Part shown: positions 17,291 to 24,680 of the stretch, in pieces | How positions within the stretch are numbered: position 1 is the stretch's first letter | How the letters are laid out: each line of letters opens with the position of its first letter | NCBI RefSeq assembly: GCF_020731145.1 | Contig: NZ_JAJFZN010000003.1 | Coordinates: 124,001 to 188,000, forward strand | Length of the DNA stretch: 64,000 nt | Direction of reading: 5' to 3' | Origin: Sneathiella sp. HT1-7 | Lineage (GTDB): Bacteria; Pseudomonadota; Alphaproteobacteria; Sneathiellales; Sneathiellaceae | The notes under the pieces: model-generated | Database searches by the model: none | Told to the model about the DNA's origin: nothing | What the model saw: the letters and a program-made list of their open reading frames with translations, nothing else | Translations under genes and position numbers: made by a program

Positions 17291-17971
17291 ATGCCCCAGA
17301 AACTTGCAGTAATTGAAATGATGGATGACGTCGAGCTCGCACGATATGCGGCGGCCCGAAACCCGCATGCAGTGCGAACAATTACCACGCGCAATAATCA
17401 GCGTTTGTTTCGAACGGCATGGAGTGTCCTGCGCAATCATGCAGATGCGGAAGAGGTGGTCCAGGAGGCGTATTTGAAAGCGTTTAATTCTCTCGAAACA
17501 TTCAGCGGCAACTCCAGCCTGTCAACCTGGCTCACCCGTATTGTTTACAACGCAGCAATTGACCGCCAACGAGCAATTAAACGTCGCCATAGCGAGTATT
17601 TACAGCAGGATGTCGCCATCTTGGAAGAATATCAGGCACGATATGAATCGCAGTCAGGCCGGCTATCTCCGGAAACAGAACTGTTGCGAAAGCAGTTTTC
17701 TGAGCTTTTGAAAACCGTCATTGCCCGCCTGCCTGACGAATTCCGCTCTGTATTCGTCCTGCGTGATATTGAAGGGATGTCTGTAGCCGAAACAGCCGAC
17801 GCGCTACAGATAAAGGAAGCAACGGTTAAATCACGGCTTTTCAGGGCCCGCCGTGAATTACGCGAGCATCTGGAACTCAAGTTCGAGACCGTCGCCGTGG
17901 ATGCGATTTCCTTCGCTGGTGCCGATTGCGATGCCATGACCAATCGTGTTCTGGCCGCCCTGAATATCTAA
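17291..17971 (+). CDS. RNA polymerase ECF sigma factor
   Basis: The ATG at 17291 has AAGGA (17277-17281) at good distance; one at 17282 is also in frame but sits on the ribosome site. The protein of about 226 residues has sigma region 2 (TWSVLRNHADAEEVVQEAYL-like block, with DAEEVVQEAYLKAF) and region 4 (SVAETADALQIKEATVKSRLF). LFRTAWSVLRNHADAEEV and STWLTRIVYNAAIDRQR are typical of ECF sigmas. A sigma-E-like promoter precedes it. The next two genes encode a Tat-exported ferritin-like protein and a cytochrome c. No anti-sigma gene follows. A role in a redox or envelope stress response is inferred. Confidence 0.92.
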   Translation: MPQKLAVIEMMDDVELARYAAARNPHAVRTITTRNNQRLFRTAWSVLRNHADAEEVVQEAYLKAFNSLETFSGNSSLSTWLTRIVYNAAIDRQRAIKRRHSEYLQQDVAILEEYQARYESQSGRLSPETELLRKQFSELLKTVIARLPDEFRSVFVLRDIEGMSVAETADALQIKEATVKSRLFRARRELREHLELKFETVAVDAISFAGADCDAMTNRVLAALNI

Positions 17972-18005
17972 GTTCACCCACCCCCCCTTAACGAGGAGTA
18001 TTTCG

Positions 18006-18584
18006 ATGCCAAATAACAGTATGATTCTGTCTTCACGACGCGCATTTCTGGGAAAAACCGGAAAAACATTGTCGGCGACGGCGCTTGCCATGGTTGTCGG
18101 CGGCAATATACGGTCGGCGACCGCCACCACCACCGATGCTTCGCAGGATATTAAAATTCTGAATGCCGCCATTGCGCTAGAGCATGAAGGCATTGCTGCG
18201 TATCAGATTGCAGCCACTAGTGGCCTGCTGGACCCTGCCGTTGTTGATATCGGTGTGACGTTTCAGGGCCATCATAAGGGGCATCGAGATGTTCTTGTGA
18301 AGGCCGTTGAAATGCTGGGTGGAACTCCGGCAGAGGAAAAATCACTCGGTGCCTATGCACAAGAGCTGAAGGCCTCAACTCTTAAAAATCAGGCAGATGT
18401 TTTACGTCTTGCATTAGCATTGGAGACTGGGGCGGCCAATGCATATCTCGGGCTGATCCCCTCTCTTGGACCGGATTATCACCAGGTCGCCGCCCAAATG
18501 GCTGGAGATGAAGCGTTCCATGCAGCCATTTTGGCAAACGCACTTGGCCAGCCGATCCCCAAAGCAGCGTTGATGTTTGGCTAA
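18006..18584 (+). CDS. Ferritin-like domain protein with Tat signal
   Basis: The 192-residue protein starts with a twin-arginine signal (SRRAFLGKTGKTLSATALAM, Arg-Arg near residue 10) and continues with a four-helix ferritin-like domain. Candidate metal ligands are ALEHEGIAAY, HHKGHRD, ALETGAANAY and DEAFH. That pattern fits the PF13668-type ferritin-like family, often annotated as dessication- or stress-associated. It is probably folded with metal in the cytosol and exported to the periplasm. GAGGAG lies upstream of the ATG. It is 34 bases after the ECF sigma and 30 bases before the cytochrome c gene, and is likely part of the sigma regulon. The enzymatic function is unknown. Confidence 0.82.
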   Translation: MPNNSMILSSRRAFLGKTGKTLSATALAMVVGGNIRSATATTTDASQDIKILNAAIALEHEGIAAYQIAATSGLLDPAVVDIGVTFQGHHKGHRDVLVKAVEMLGGTPAEEKSLGAYAQELKASTLKNQADVLRLALALETGAANAYLGLIPSLGPDYHQVAAQMAGDEAFHAAILANALGQPIPKAALMFG

Positions 18585-18614
18585 ACCTTATCTTCGTGAA
18601 AGCTATATCTACTC

Positions 18615-19091
18615 ATGAAAACCCCATTGTATGTCATCGTGTTATTCTGTGCAGTTCTGATATCCGGTAGCGCGTTAGCAAAAGACGCTATCAATTCTAT
18701 CGGCATGGATAAAACACAAGTGACATCGCAAGGAGACAGCGTCCCCCCTTACGTTGTCTCCGAAAAATTGGTTGGCGTAGGAGAAAAGCTGTACAAGCGC
18801 CGTTGCGGGGGGTGCCATTCTCTCGACAATAACCGGATCGGCCCCCGGCATCGGGATGTCTATGGCCGCAAAGCTGGCGTGGTTGCCAATTTTAAATATA
18901 GCAAGGCACTAAAGAATCTTGATGTGATTTGGACAGACGAAACACTCAATGACTGGCTGGTGAACCCAACGGCCTTCGCCAAAGGCACGTCGATGGGATT
19001 TCGTTTGGGCAAGACCAATGAAAGGAATGCGATTATTGAGTATCTGAAATCTTTGTCATCTGCGCCGGGTTTTTCCGCTGGCGTAAAGTAG
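18615..19091 (+). CDS. Cytochrome c family protein (c2-like, periplasmic)
   Basis: The 158-residue protein has a Sec signal peptide (MKTPLYVIVLFCAVLISGSA, cleavage near ALA-KD) and a single heme-binding CGGCH motif near residue 74. Methionine in GTSMGF is the likely distal ligand. The NRIGPRHRDVYGRKAG segment is characteristic of soluble class I c-type cytochromes (NKxGPxLxGVxGR). It would carry electrons in the periplasm. Following the ferritin-like gene closely suggests redox partnership, for example electron delivery to or from a peroxide- or metal-handling protein. It converges with the EamA gene 18 bases later. Confidence 0.9.
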   Translation: MKTPLYVIVLFCAVLISGSALAKDAINSIGMDKTQVTSQGDSVPPYVVSEKLVGVGEKLYKRRCGGCHSLDNNRIGPRHRDVYGRKAGVVANFKYSKALKNLDVIWTDETLNDWLVNPTAFAKGTSMGFRLGKTNERNAIIEYLKSLSSAPGFSAGVK

Positions 19092-19096
19092 GAAGG

Positions 19097-19121
19097 TTAT
19101 CAGTTGTTATCAGTTGTTATC
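19097..19121. repeat. Short tandem repeat (TTATCAGTTG x2.5)
   Basis: TTATCAGTTG occurs twice in tandem (19097-19106 and 19107-19116) and is followed by TTATC. It sits in the 18-base convergent gap and overlaps the stop of the EamA gene on the minus strand. A slipped-strand duplication here would move that stop codon by one repeat unit. Confidence 0.8.
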
Positions 19122-20006
19122 GCCCCTCTTTTTTATCTGGCCTTCGCGGATGGTGATATAGGTTGTTGCGGCAATAATCATGCCACCGCCAATCCATAAA
19201 TAGATCCCCGGGACTTCGCCAAAAGCAAAAAAGGCAATGATGGATATCCAGACAAGTCGGGAAAACTCGACGGGGAGGACTACTTGCGCCTCTCCAAATT
19301 TGAGGGCATTGGCCATCGCGAGTTGTCCGATGCCGCCCATAATGCCGATTGCCACGAGCCAAGCTAAATCATAGAGCGTGGGTGTGGTCCAGACGAATAA
19401 AGCAGGTATCAAGACGATCGGTGCCATAACCAGAGACATATAGGCCGTTATCGTTGCCGCGGATTCGGTACGTCCCAGATCCTTGATGATCATCATGCAA
19501 ACGGCCCAGCCAAACGCAGCGCCAAGGGTTACGATGCTCTCAATTCCGACATGGGCAAATCCCGGACGTATGATTACGATCGTGCCGACAAATCCGACAA
19601 AGATGGCGGCCCAGCGGTTCAGCCCCACCTTTTCCTTAAAAATAATGACAGCCAGAATAATTCCGAAGAGAGTTGCGGAAAATCCAAGGGCTGTTACCTG
19701 CGCCAAGGGGCCAATTGAGAGAGCGAAAAAGAAGCCCAACATACAGACCGCATTGATCACACCGCGGAGGCATAGCATCGGTAAACGCTTTGTATTTAAC
19801 ACGCTAAGTCCATGCCGATAGAAAAACGGCGCGAGCGCGAGCAGCCCAAAAACCAGACGGAAAAACGCAGCTTCAAACGGATGAATAGTCTCCGAGATAT
19901 GACGCACACCCGAGTGCATGCCTGTCATTGCAAGCGTGTACAACAGCATCCACATAATTCCCGTCAGGTTACTTTTAGGGATAGAACTAATGTTGGGTGC
20001 TGACAC
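19110..20006 (-). CDS. EamA/DMT family transporter
   Basis: This 298-residue protein has ten hydrophobic segments in two EamA repeats. Examples are FFFALSIGPLAQVTALGFSA in the first half and LAMANALKFGEAQVVLPVEF in the second; EGQIKKR ends the protein. DMT transporters of this type export amino acids or other metabolites from the cytosol. It stands alone on the minus strand and shares no obvious operon. Its start region (20007-20060) has no recognisable regulator site. The C-terminus overlaps a 10-base tandem repeat. Confidence 0.9.
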   Translation of the reverse strand: MSAPNISSIPKSNLTGIMWMLLYTLAMTGMHSGVRHISETIHPFEAAFFRLVFGLLALAPFFYRHGLSVLNTKRLPMLCLRGVINAVCMLGFFFALSIGPLAQVTALGFSATLFGIILAVIIFKEKVGLNRWAAIFVGFVGTIVIIRPGFAHVGIESIVTLGAAFGWAVCMMIIKDLGRTESAATITAYMSLVMAPIVLIPALFVWTTPTLYDLAWLVAIGIMGGIGQLAMANALKFGEAQVVLPVEFSRLVWISIIAFFAFGEVPGIYLWIGGGMIIAATTYITIREGQIKKRGDNN

Positions 20007-20260
20007 TGAATTGAACTCCCGAATAACTGGGCTTTATTGTTATCATTATTCGCAATCAAGCCTTACGGGACGCTCTGCCTGTGTAAGGAACTGTCGCTTT
20101 AATCCGAGATGGTTTTAGGCGAACGAGCGCTATAATAAATTGTTTTTCAATCGCTGTCCGAAATATCCTGTAGTGAGTAGGAGAAAGTGGTGAATACCTG
20201 CCCACCCGAGATCCTTTAGGGATATCACGAATAGACAGATAAGTTCATATCATCGGCGGA

Positions 20261-20959
20261 TCAGACTTCCGTCAGGATTTCGGAATAGGGCAGGCGTGAT
20301 TTAGGAAGAGTGGCGTTGAAGTCCGCTTTGGTGTCATGATAGCCAACCGGCACGACAACAAGACTGCTGTATCCTTTTTCACGTAAGCCAAATTCTTTGT
20401 CCAGAACCTTGGCTTCGATCCCTTCCATAGGTGTTGCGTCTATACCAAGTGTTGCCACGCCAAGCAAGAATTGGCCGATATTCAGATAAACCTGCTTGTC
20501 CATCCAATGCTGAACGTCTTTGTAATCCTGCTTGTGAATATTGACGAACAGGCTGCGTCCTGCATGCATTTGCGATTTGAATGTCTCCGGATCACCTGCG
20601 AAACGGCCGTCTTTTTCTTCCTGCACAAGCACTTTCTGTAGAAATTCTTCTTCTATGGACAGGCGGCTGCTAAACACCACAACGTGGGACGCGTTTACTA
20701 TTGAATTACGGTTGAACGGAAAAAGTCGGTCTGTCGCTTTAGCAATTCTTTCCTTTCCTTCTTCGGTCGAGGCGAGAATGAAATGCCAAGGCTGTGCGTT
20801 TGTGCTTGATGGGCTGAAGCGCAGTAATTCCTTGATTTTTTTAACGTTTTCATCAGAGATTTTTTTCGAAGGGTCAAAGGCCTTCGTCGTGTGCCTGTTC
20901 TTAGAGAAATGTGTGATATCGAAAGCTGGCGCAAGAGTGTTGATATTTTGAATGGTCAT
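20261..20959 (-). CDS. nfsB: Oxygen-insensitive NAD(P)H nitroreductase, NfsB type
   Basis: The 232-residue FMN enzyme closely resembles enterobacterial NfsB along its length: RHTTKAFDPSKKIS, SPSSTNAQPWHFILASTEEG, LNIGQFLLGVATLGIDATP, and GYSSLVVVPVGYH with FNATLPKSRLP at the end. An N-terminal extension of about 15 residues is the main difference. NfsB reduces nitroaromatics, quinones and flavins by two-electron steps in the cytosol. It is monocistronic, with a 254-base gap to EamA. The strength of the match to the gammaproteobacterial enzyme may reflect transfer; that is from memory of the E. coli sequence and needs alignment. Confidence 0.92.
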   Translation of the reverse strand: MTIQNINTLAPAFDITHFSKNRHTTKAFDPSKKISDENVKKIKELLRFSPSSTNAQPWHFILASTEEGKERIAKATDRLFPFNRNSIVNASHVVVFSSRLSIEEEFLQKVLVQEEKDGRFAGDPETFKSQMHAGRSLFVNIHKQDYKDVQHWMDKQVYLNIGQFLLGVATLGIDATPMEGIEAKVLDKEFGLREKGYSSLVVVPVGYHDTKADFNATLPKSRLPYSEILTEV

Positions 20960-21175
20960 GATACGGGTTCCTTTCGTTTGATAACGGGAACCTAGTCATT
21001 GCCGTGCGGCGAAACTATCTGCTGATTTTAAAAATCATTCTTTTGTCAGTTAAAAGAATACGTCCATTTTAGCAAACGATCGGCGTCTGATAAAAGAAAG
21101 GTCTCTTGAAACTAATTTGTTTTACCTTCGGTTTTAATAAATTAACTGGTTAAATTATTAAATTAAGGATTTGAT

Positions 21176-21625
21176 TTATGAGCTGCCAGATTTATCCAAA
21201 AGCGCCTTCTTACATTTCGCGAGCGATTTCAGGAGCTCCTTTCGTTCCTCATAGTCTTCAGTGACGTCCCGCATGATGGCGGCAACTGCCGTCAGGCTGC
21301 CAGATGAATCCGACAGGCCCAGGATTGAGAATTGGGTTGAAATGCGTTGTCCGTCCTTTCGGATCGCCGGAACTGAAAGGAGGTCTCCTGCGCCATATTT
21401 GGTTTTTCCGGTTTCCATTGTTTCCGAATATCCATCCCAATGTCGTTTGCGCAGGTTTGGTGGGATGATAATATCAAGCGACTGACCAACTGCTTCGGCG
21501 GAGGAAAACCCGAATATCCTTTCCGCGCCAGAATTCCAGAATTTAATGATGCCGTTTGCATCGGAGACAACGATTGCGTCTGAAATATTTTGAACAAGCG
21601 TTTCAGAAAAATTTTGAAGATCCAT
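21176..21625 (-). CDS. Stand-alone PAS domain protein
   Basis: The 149-residue protein is essentially one PAS/PAC domain: AIVVSDANGIIKFWNSGAER, then IFGFSSAEAVGQSLDIIIPP, VPAIRKDGQRIST, and MRDVTEDYEERKELLKSLAK leading into a short C-terminal helix. No kinase, GGDEF or DNA-binding output is attached. It could be a small sensor that binds a partner protein. Sensory ligands for such domains include heme, flavin or small acids; none is indicated. It is 216 bases upstream of nfsB on the same strand, too far for a certain operon. Confidence 0.85.
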   Translation of the reverse strand: MDLQNFSETLVQNISDAIVVSDANGIIKFWNSGAERIFGFSSAEAVGQSLDIIIPPNLRKRHWDGYSETMETGKTKYGAGDLLSVPAIRKDGQRISTQFSILGLSDSSGSLTAVAAIMRDVTEDYEERKELLKSLAKCKKALLDKSGSS

Positions 21626-21756
21626 GTGGGATACCCGAAAAGCAAGAGAATGATTAGACTTTATTTCCTTTTTTTGCGCGCTTTCTACGCGATTTGCAAG
21701 GGATACGGCATCACTATGGTTGATCGATGTTGATGCAGCCCTTTAAGATCGCCTTT

Positions 21757-21798
21757 AGATAAAAAGAAAGGCCAGCCAAATATAATCCGGCTGGCCTT
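21757..21798 (-). terminator. Intrinsic terminator after the binding-protein gene
   Basis: The arms AAGGCCAGCC (21768-21777) and GGCTGGCCTT (21789-21798) are exact complements with an 11-base loop. Read on the minus strand the hairpin is followed by a T-rich run (TTCTTTTTATCTA), so it terminates the transcript of the gene at 21823-22818. No T run follows on the plus strand. Confidence 0.88.
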
Positions 21799-21822
21799 CA
21801 ATCGTTGAACCGCTTGTGTTTT

Positions 21823-22818
21823 TTACTGAGCGGTCATCTTGATGTTTTTATCAAGATATTCGTTCGTATAGGATTCCGCCGGATTGAACGGCTTCTCGAC
21901 GCCGAAATAGGTATCAATCAGATCATATGTTTTTTGAATACGATCTCCACTGAAGAAGCCAAGTCCCTCTGTTGTGGTAGTTTCGTCAGCCATGAGTTCC
22001 TTAACGCGTGTCCATTGATCTTCCATAGCTTTTTTATCGAGACCGCTGGCGGCATCCATGATCGACTTGACGCATGGGTCCGGGTTCTTCACACATTCAG
22101 CGTAAGCACGTTGGGTGACTTCAACAAATTTCGCGACGACTTCCGGGTTTTCTTTCATATAGGCCGTGTTGACGATGAAAGAGTTGCCGTACGGGTTAAT
22201 GCCATATTCACTCCAGCGAAGGAAATCAAGATCATCCCCAAAGGCGCTTACTTTTGCGTCATGACCGTTGTAGAACTCACTGATGATATCAACGCGGTCT
22301 GCCGCGAGGGAAGGGTTCTTCGCAGGCGGTGCCAGATTAACAAAGCTGACGGCCCCATCCTCCAGTCCGACAGCCTTGGCAAAGGCCGGCCAGAGGACGC
22401 GCGCGGCATCACCCGGAGGGTTCCCTAATGTGCGGCCCGCAAAATCCTTGGGGCCCTTTATGCCGGAAGATTTCTTCCAGTAGAGGGTCAGTGGAGAGTT
22501 GGCGTAGAGCACCATAATTGCAGTGAGGTCGGCGCCTTTCGCTTTCGCAACAAAGGCGGTTCCCAATTCGGCAATCCCGAATTCAGAGGAACCTGTGCCA
22601 ACTGTCTGCGCCGCAAGACCGGACCCCTTGCCACTATTTACCTGCAAATCAACTCCGGCATCGGCATACCAACCTTGATCAAGCGCATAATAAATTGGTG
22701 CATGGTCCGCACCAGGTGTCCAATTAAGAATGAGGTTTGCCTCTTTAGCAAAGCCGGCGGTCGTGGATAGGCCCAACAGGGCGAAACCGGCAATCCAGGT
22801 TCCTAAAAGCTTCTTCAT
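21823..22818 (-). CDS. ABC transporter substrate-binding protein, NMT1/NitT-TauT type
   Basis: The 331-residue precursor has a signal peptide (MKKLLGTWIAGFALLGLSTT, cleavage near GFA-KEA) and a mature NMT1/THI5-like fold. LILNWTPGADHAPIYYALDQ starts the first domain, GSSEFGIAELG matches the ligand-contact loop, and GPKDFAGRTLGNPPG the hinge region. It delivers a small organic ligand to the permease (23795) and ATPase (27065) encoded on the other strand. The gene is divergent from the TetR gene, with a 175-base control region between them. Ligands of this family include pyrimidine precursors, taurine, nitrate and aromatic acids; co-located amidase suggests an amide. Confidence 0.9.
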   Translation of the reverse strand: MKKLLGTWIAGFALLGLSTTAGFAKEANLILNWTPGADHAPIYYALDQGWYADAGVDLQVNSGKGSGLAAQTVGTGSSEFGIAELGTAFVAKAKGADLTAIMVLYANSPLTLYWKKSSGIKGPKDFAGRTLGNPPGDAARVLWPAFAKAVGLEDGAVSFVNLAPPAKNPSLAADRVDIISEFYNGHDAKVSAFGDDLDFLRWSEYGINPYGNSFIVNTAYMKENPEVVAKFVEVTQRAYAECVKNPDPCVKSIMDAASGLDKKAMEDQWTRVKELMADETTTTEGLGFFSGDRIQKTYDLIDTYFGVEKPFNPAESYTNEYLDKNIKMTAQ

Positions 22819-22963
22819 GACTCTCTCCTGTAAATTGAAATAAATATCGACTTTTGCTAATTAATCTTTAGCCGCCAGCCGCGATCAATTATAATTTCTG
22901 CGGTCGATATAAGTTGTCAGATCGTGCAATAATGTTATCTATGTCATAATATAAGTCAATATA

Positions 22964-22981
22964 TATCCAACTGGTTGGTTG
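22964..22981. promoter_or_regulatory. Candidate TetR operator upstream of the TetR gene
   Basis: TATCCAACTGGTTGGTTG contains CCAACTGGTTGG and matches 12 of 14 positions of TAACCAACTGGTTA (the complement of the perfect site at 10933). It ends 12 bases before the TetR start at 22994 and lies in the divergent gap with the binding-protein gene, the expected place for autoregulation. Confidence 0.55.
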
Positions 22982-22993
22982 GTTAGAGGGAAT

Positions 22994-23665
22994 ATGGGTA
23001 GAGTCTCGACGAAGCAGAATGGCAAGCCATTGGCAAGTGAAACACAGCCAAAAAAACGTGTTCCGGGCGCGACGCGAAAAAAGCTACTGGCGGCCGGTCG
23101 GAAGGAATTCGCCAATCGTGGATTTGAGGGCGCGCGCGTTGACGAGATTGCGAAGAGGGCAGGGGTGAACAAGCAACTAGTTTACCATCATTTCGGGAAT
23201 AAGGATGAGCTCTACCGGCATGTACTTGAAAGCATTTATCAGGATATCCGCGAGCGCGAACAGGCGTTAAAGCTCGATACGCTTCCCCCGCTTGAAGCCT
23301 TACAAAAGCTGGTTGAATTTTCTTTTGATTATACGGCAAAGAACCGGGATTTTGCGCCTATTTTGATTGATGAGAATGTCCACAAGGGCAGGCATATGAA
23401 AGATATAGCGGATCTGGAAACCTTACATTCGCCATTGATCGTCGCAATTGGCCAGATCCTGGAACGAGGGGAGAAAGAGGGCTTGTTTCGAAGCGGACAA
23501 AATCCCGAGCAGCTCTATATTTCCATTGCAGCCCTCGGCTTCTTCTATTTTAGTAATATGTATACATTGTCTGCCATTTTTGGCCATAAGCTTGACACGC
23601 GCGAGAATATCTCCGAGCGGAAAGCGCATGTTGTGAAGTTAATAACGGACGCGATTATCAAGTAA
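22994..23665 (+). CDS. TetR/AcrR family transcriptional regulator
   Basis: The ATG at 22994 follows GAGGGA; a TTG at 22979 would start inside the operator. The 223-residue protein has the TetR helix-turn-helix TRKKLLAAGRKEFANRGFEG followed by VDEIAKRAGVNKQLVYHHFG. It is clearly paralogous to the regulator at 34580: both share EGAR-DEIA, HHF/HYF-NKD, ILERGEKEGLFR / VLRRGEEEGYFR and FYFSNMYTLSAIFG / LYFSNMHTLSEIFG. It sits between the divergent binding-protein gene and the permease-amidase-GNAT-ATPase genes and most likely controls both directions. Confidence 0.92.
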   Translation: MGRVSTKQNGKPLASETQPKKRVPGATRKKLLAAGRKEFANRGFEGARVDEIAKRAGVNKQLVYHHFGNKDELYRHVLESIYQDIREREQALKLDTLPPLEALQKLVEFSFDYTAKNRDFAPILIDENVHKGRHMKDIADLETLHSPLIVAIGQILERGEKEGLFRSGQNPEQLYISIAALGFFYFSNMYTLSAIFGHKLDTRENISERKAHVVKLITDAIIK

Positions 23666-23748
23666 CCGTCTGCGGCAGACGCGGCTTGAAAATTGACAGT
23701 GCGCTCGTCGTTCCGTTATTGACAGCAGATATTTTTATGTTCAATAAT

Positions 23749-23762
23749 CAACCAACTGTTTG
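23749..23762. promoter_or_regulatory. Candidate TetR operator upstream of the ABC permease
   Basis: CAACCAACTGTTTG matches 11 of 14 positions of TAACCAACTGGTTA, the complement of the site at 10933. A TTGACA hexamer lies at 23719-23724, and CAATAA at 23742-23747 (17-base spacing) is a possible -10, so the site would overlap the transcription start. The permease ATG follows at 23795. Confidence 0.45.
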
Positions 23763-23794
23763 GATGATATTCAGGTTTGGCATAGGAAGTATGT

Positions 23795-24664
23795 ATGGGC
23801 GAACAAACACAAAGCGCAAGCACGAATCCGGATGCCGATGATAGTGTGATCAGTCGTCAACCTACTCGCTCCCGGTTTGGCAAACAATGGCCGCTGTTTG
23901 TTTCCAATCTGCCAAGATATTCCATTGTGGCATTCATGCATATCCTCGTCCTGGTGCTTTGGTATGCAGTGACGGCGTCTGGCTTTGTTCACAAGCTGAT
24001 CCTGCCATCCCCGGGGGAGACTTTTGCGACCCTAACTCAGCCACAGTATCAATGGGCAAATAATACATTCATTACGGCATGGGAGATTTTGGCAGGATAC
24101 TGTCTGGCGGTAGTTGTTGGTGTCATGCTTGCGCTTATGTTTTCCTGGTTTCGAAGTTTGCAGACAACCCTGTTTCCTCTGTTCGTGACGTTCAGCATGA
24201 TCCCGAAAATTGCGTTGGGCCCGCTTCTAATTGTCTGGTTTGGATATGGGATCGGGACGAACATATTCTTTGCGTTTATCCTGTCATTCTTCCCGATCTT
24301 GATCACCTCCGGGCGCGGTCTCAGGGAGGTGGAACCTGATCTCCTTGATCTGGTTCGGGCGCTTAAAGGAACGCGCTGGCAGATCTTTCGCAAAATCCAG
24401 CTACCGGGCGCCATGCCGTATATTTTCTCCTCCATGAAGGTTGGCGCGATCCTCGCGCTTGCGGGGGCGATTGTGGGCGAATTCGTGGCCTCAAGTCAGG
24501 GCCTTGGGTATTTGATGATACAGGTGCAATCAACATTGGATACCGCGGCCATGTTCATGGCGGTAATTTTGCTCAGCGTACTGGGAATTAGTCTTTTTGG
24601 GATTGTCACTCTGCTTGAGTATATTTTTGTCCCAAGCGATGCCCGACTGGATAATCAGTCCTAA
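23795..24664 (+). CDS. ABC transporter permease, NitT/TauT (SsuC) type
   Basis: The 289-residue membrane protein has a cytosolic N-terminus of about 45 residues, six hydrophobic segments, and the BPD_transp_1 coupling loop EVEPDLLDLVRALKGTRWQI (near residue 180), ending in FRKIQLPGAMPY. It forms the channel of the importer whose binding protein is encoded at 21823 and whose ATPase is at 27065. The amidase gene begins 17 bases after its stop. Typical length and no broken motif. Confidence 0.92.
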   Translation: MGEQTQSASTNPDADDSVISRQPTRSRFGKQWPLFVSNLPRYSIVAFMHILVLVLWYAVTASGFVHKLILPSPGETFATLTQPQYQWANNTFITAWEILAGYCLAVVVGVMLALMFSWFRSLQTTLFPLFVTFSMIPKIALGPLLIVWFGYGIGTNIFFAFILSFFPILITSGRGLREVEPDLLDLVRALKGTRWQIFRKIQLPGAMPYIFSSMKVGAILALAGAIVGEFVASSQGLGYLMIQVQSTLDTAAMFMAVILLSVLGISLFGIVTLLEYIFVPSDARLDNQS

Positions 24665-24680
24665 GGTCAAGGATCGACGT

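Noticed and set aside
16660-17394. 244-codon open frame on the minus strand
   Set aside because: It is antisense to the nitrilase-type gene and runs across the sigma-factor promoter; no recognisable domain.
21805-22428. 207-codon open frame on the plus strand
   Set aside because: It is antisense to the NMT1-type binding protein and crosses its terminator.
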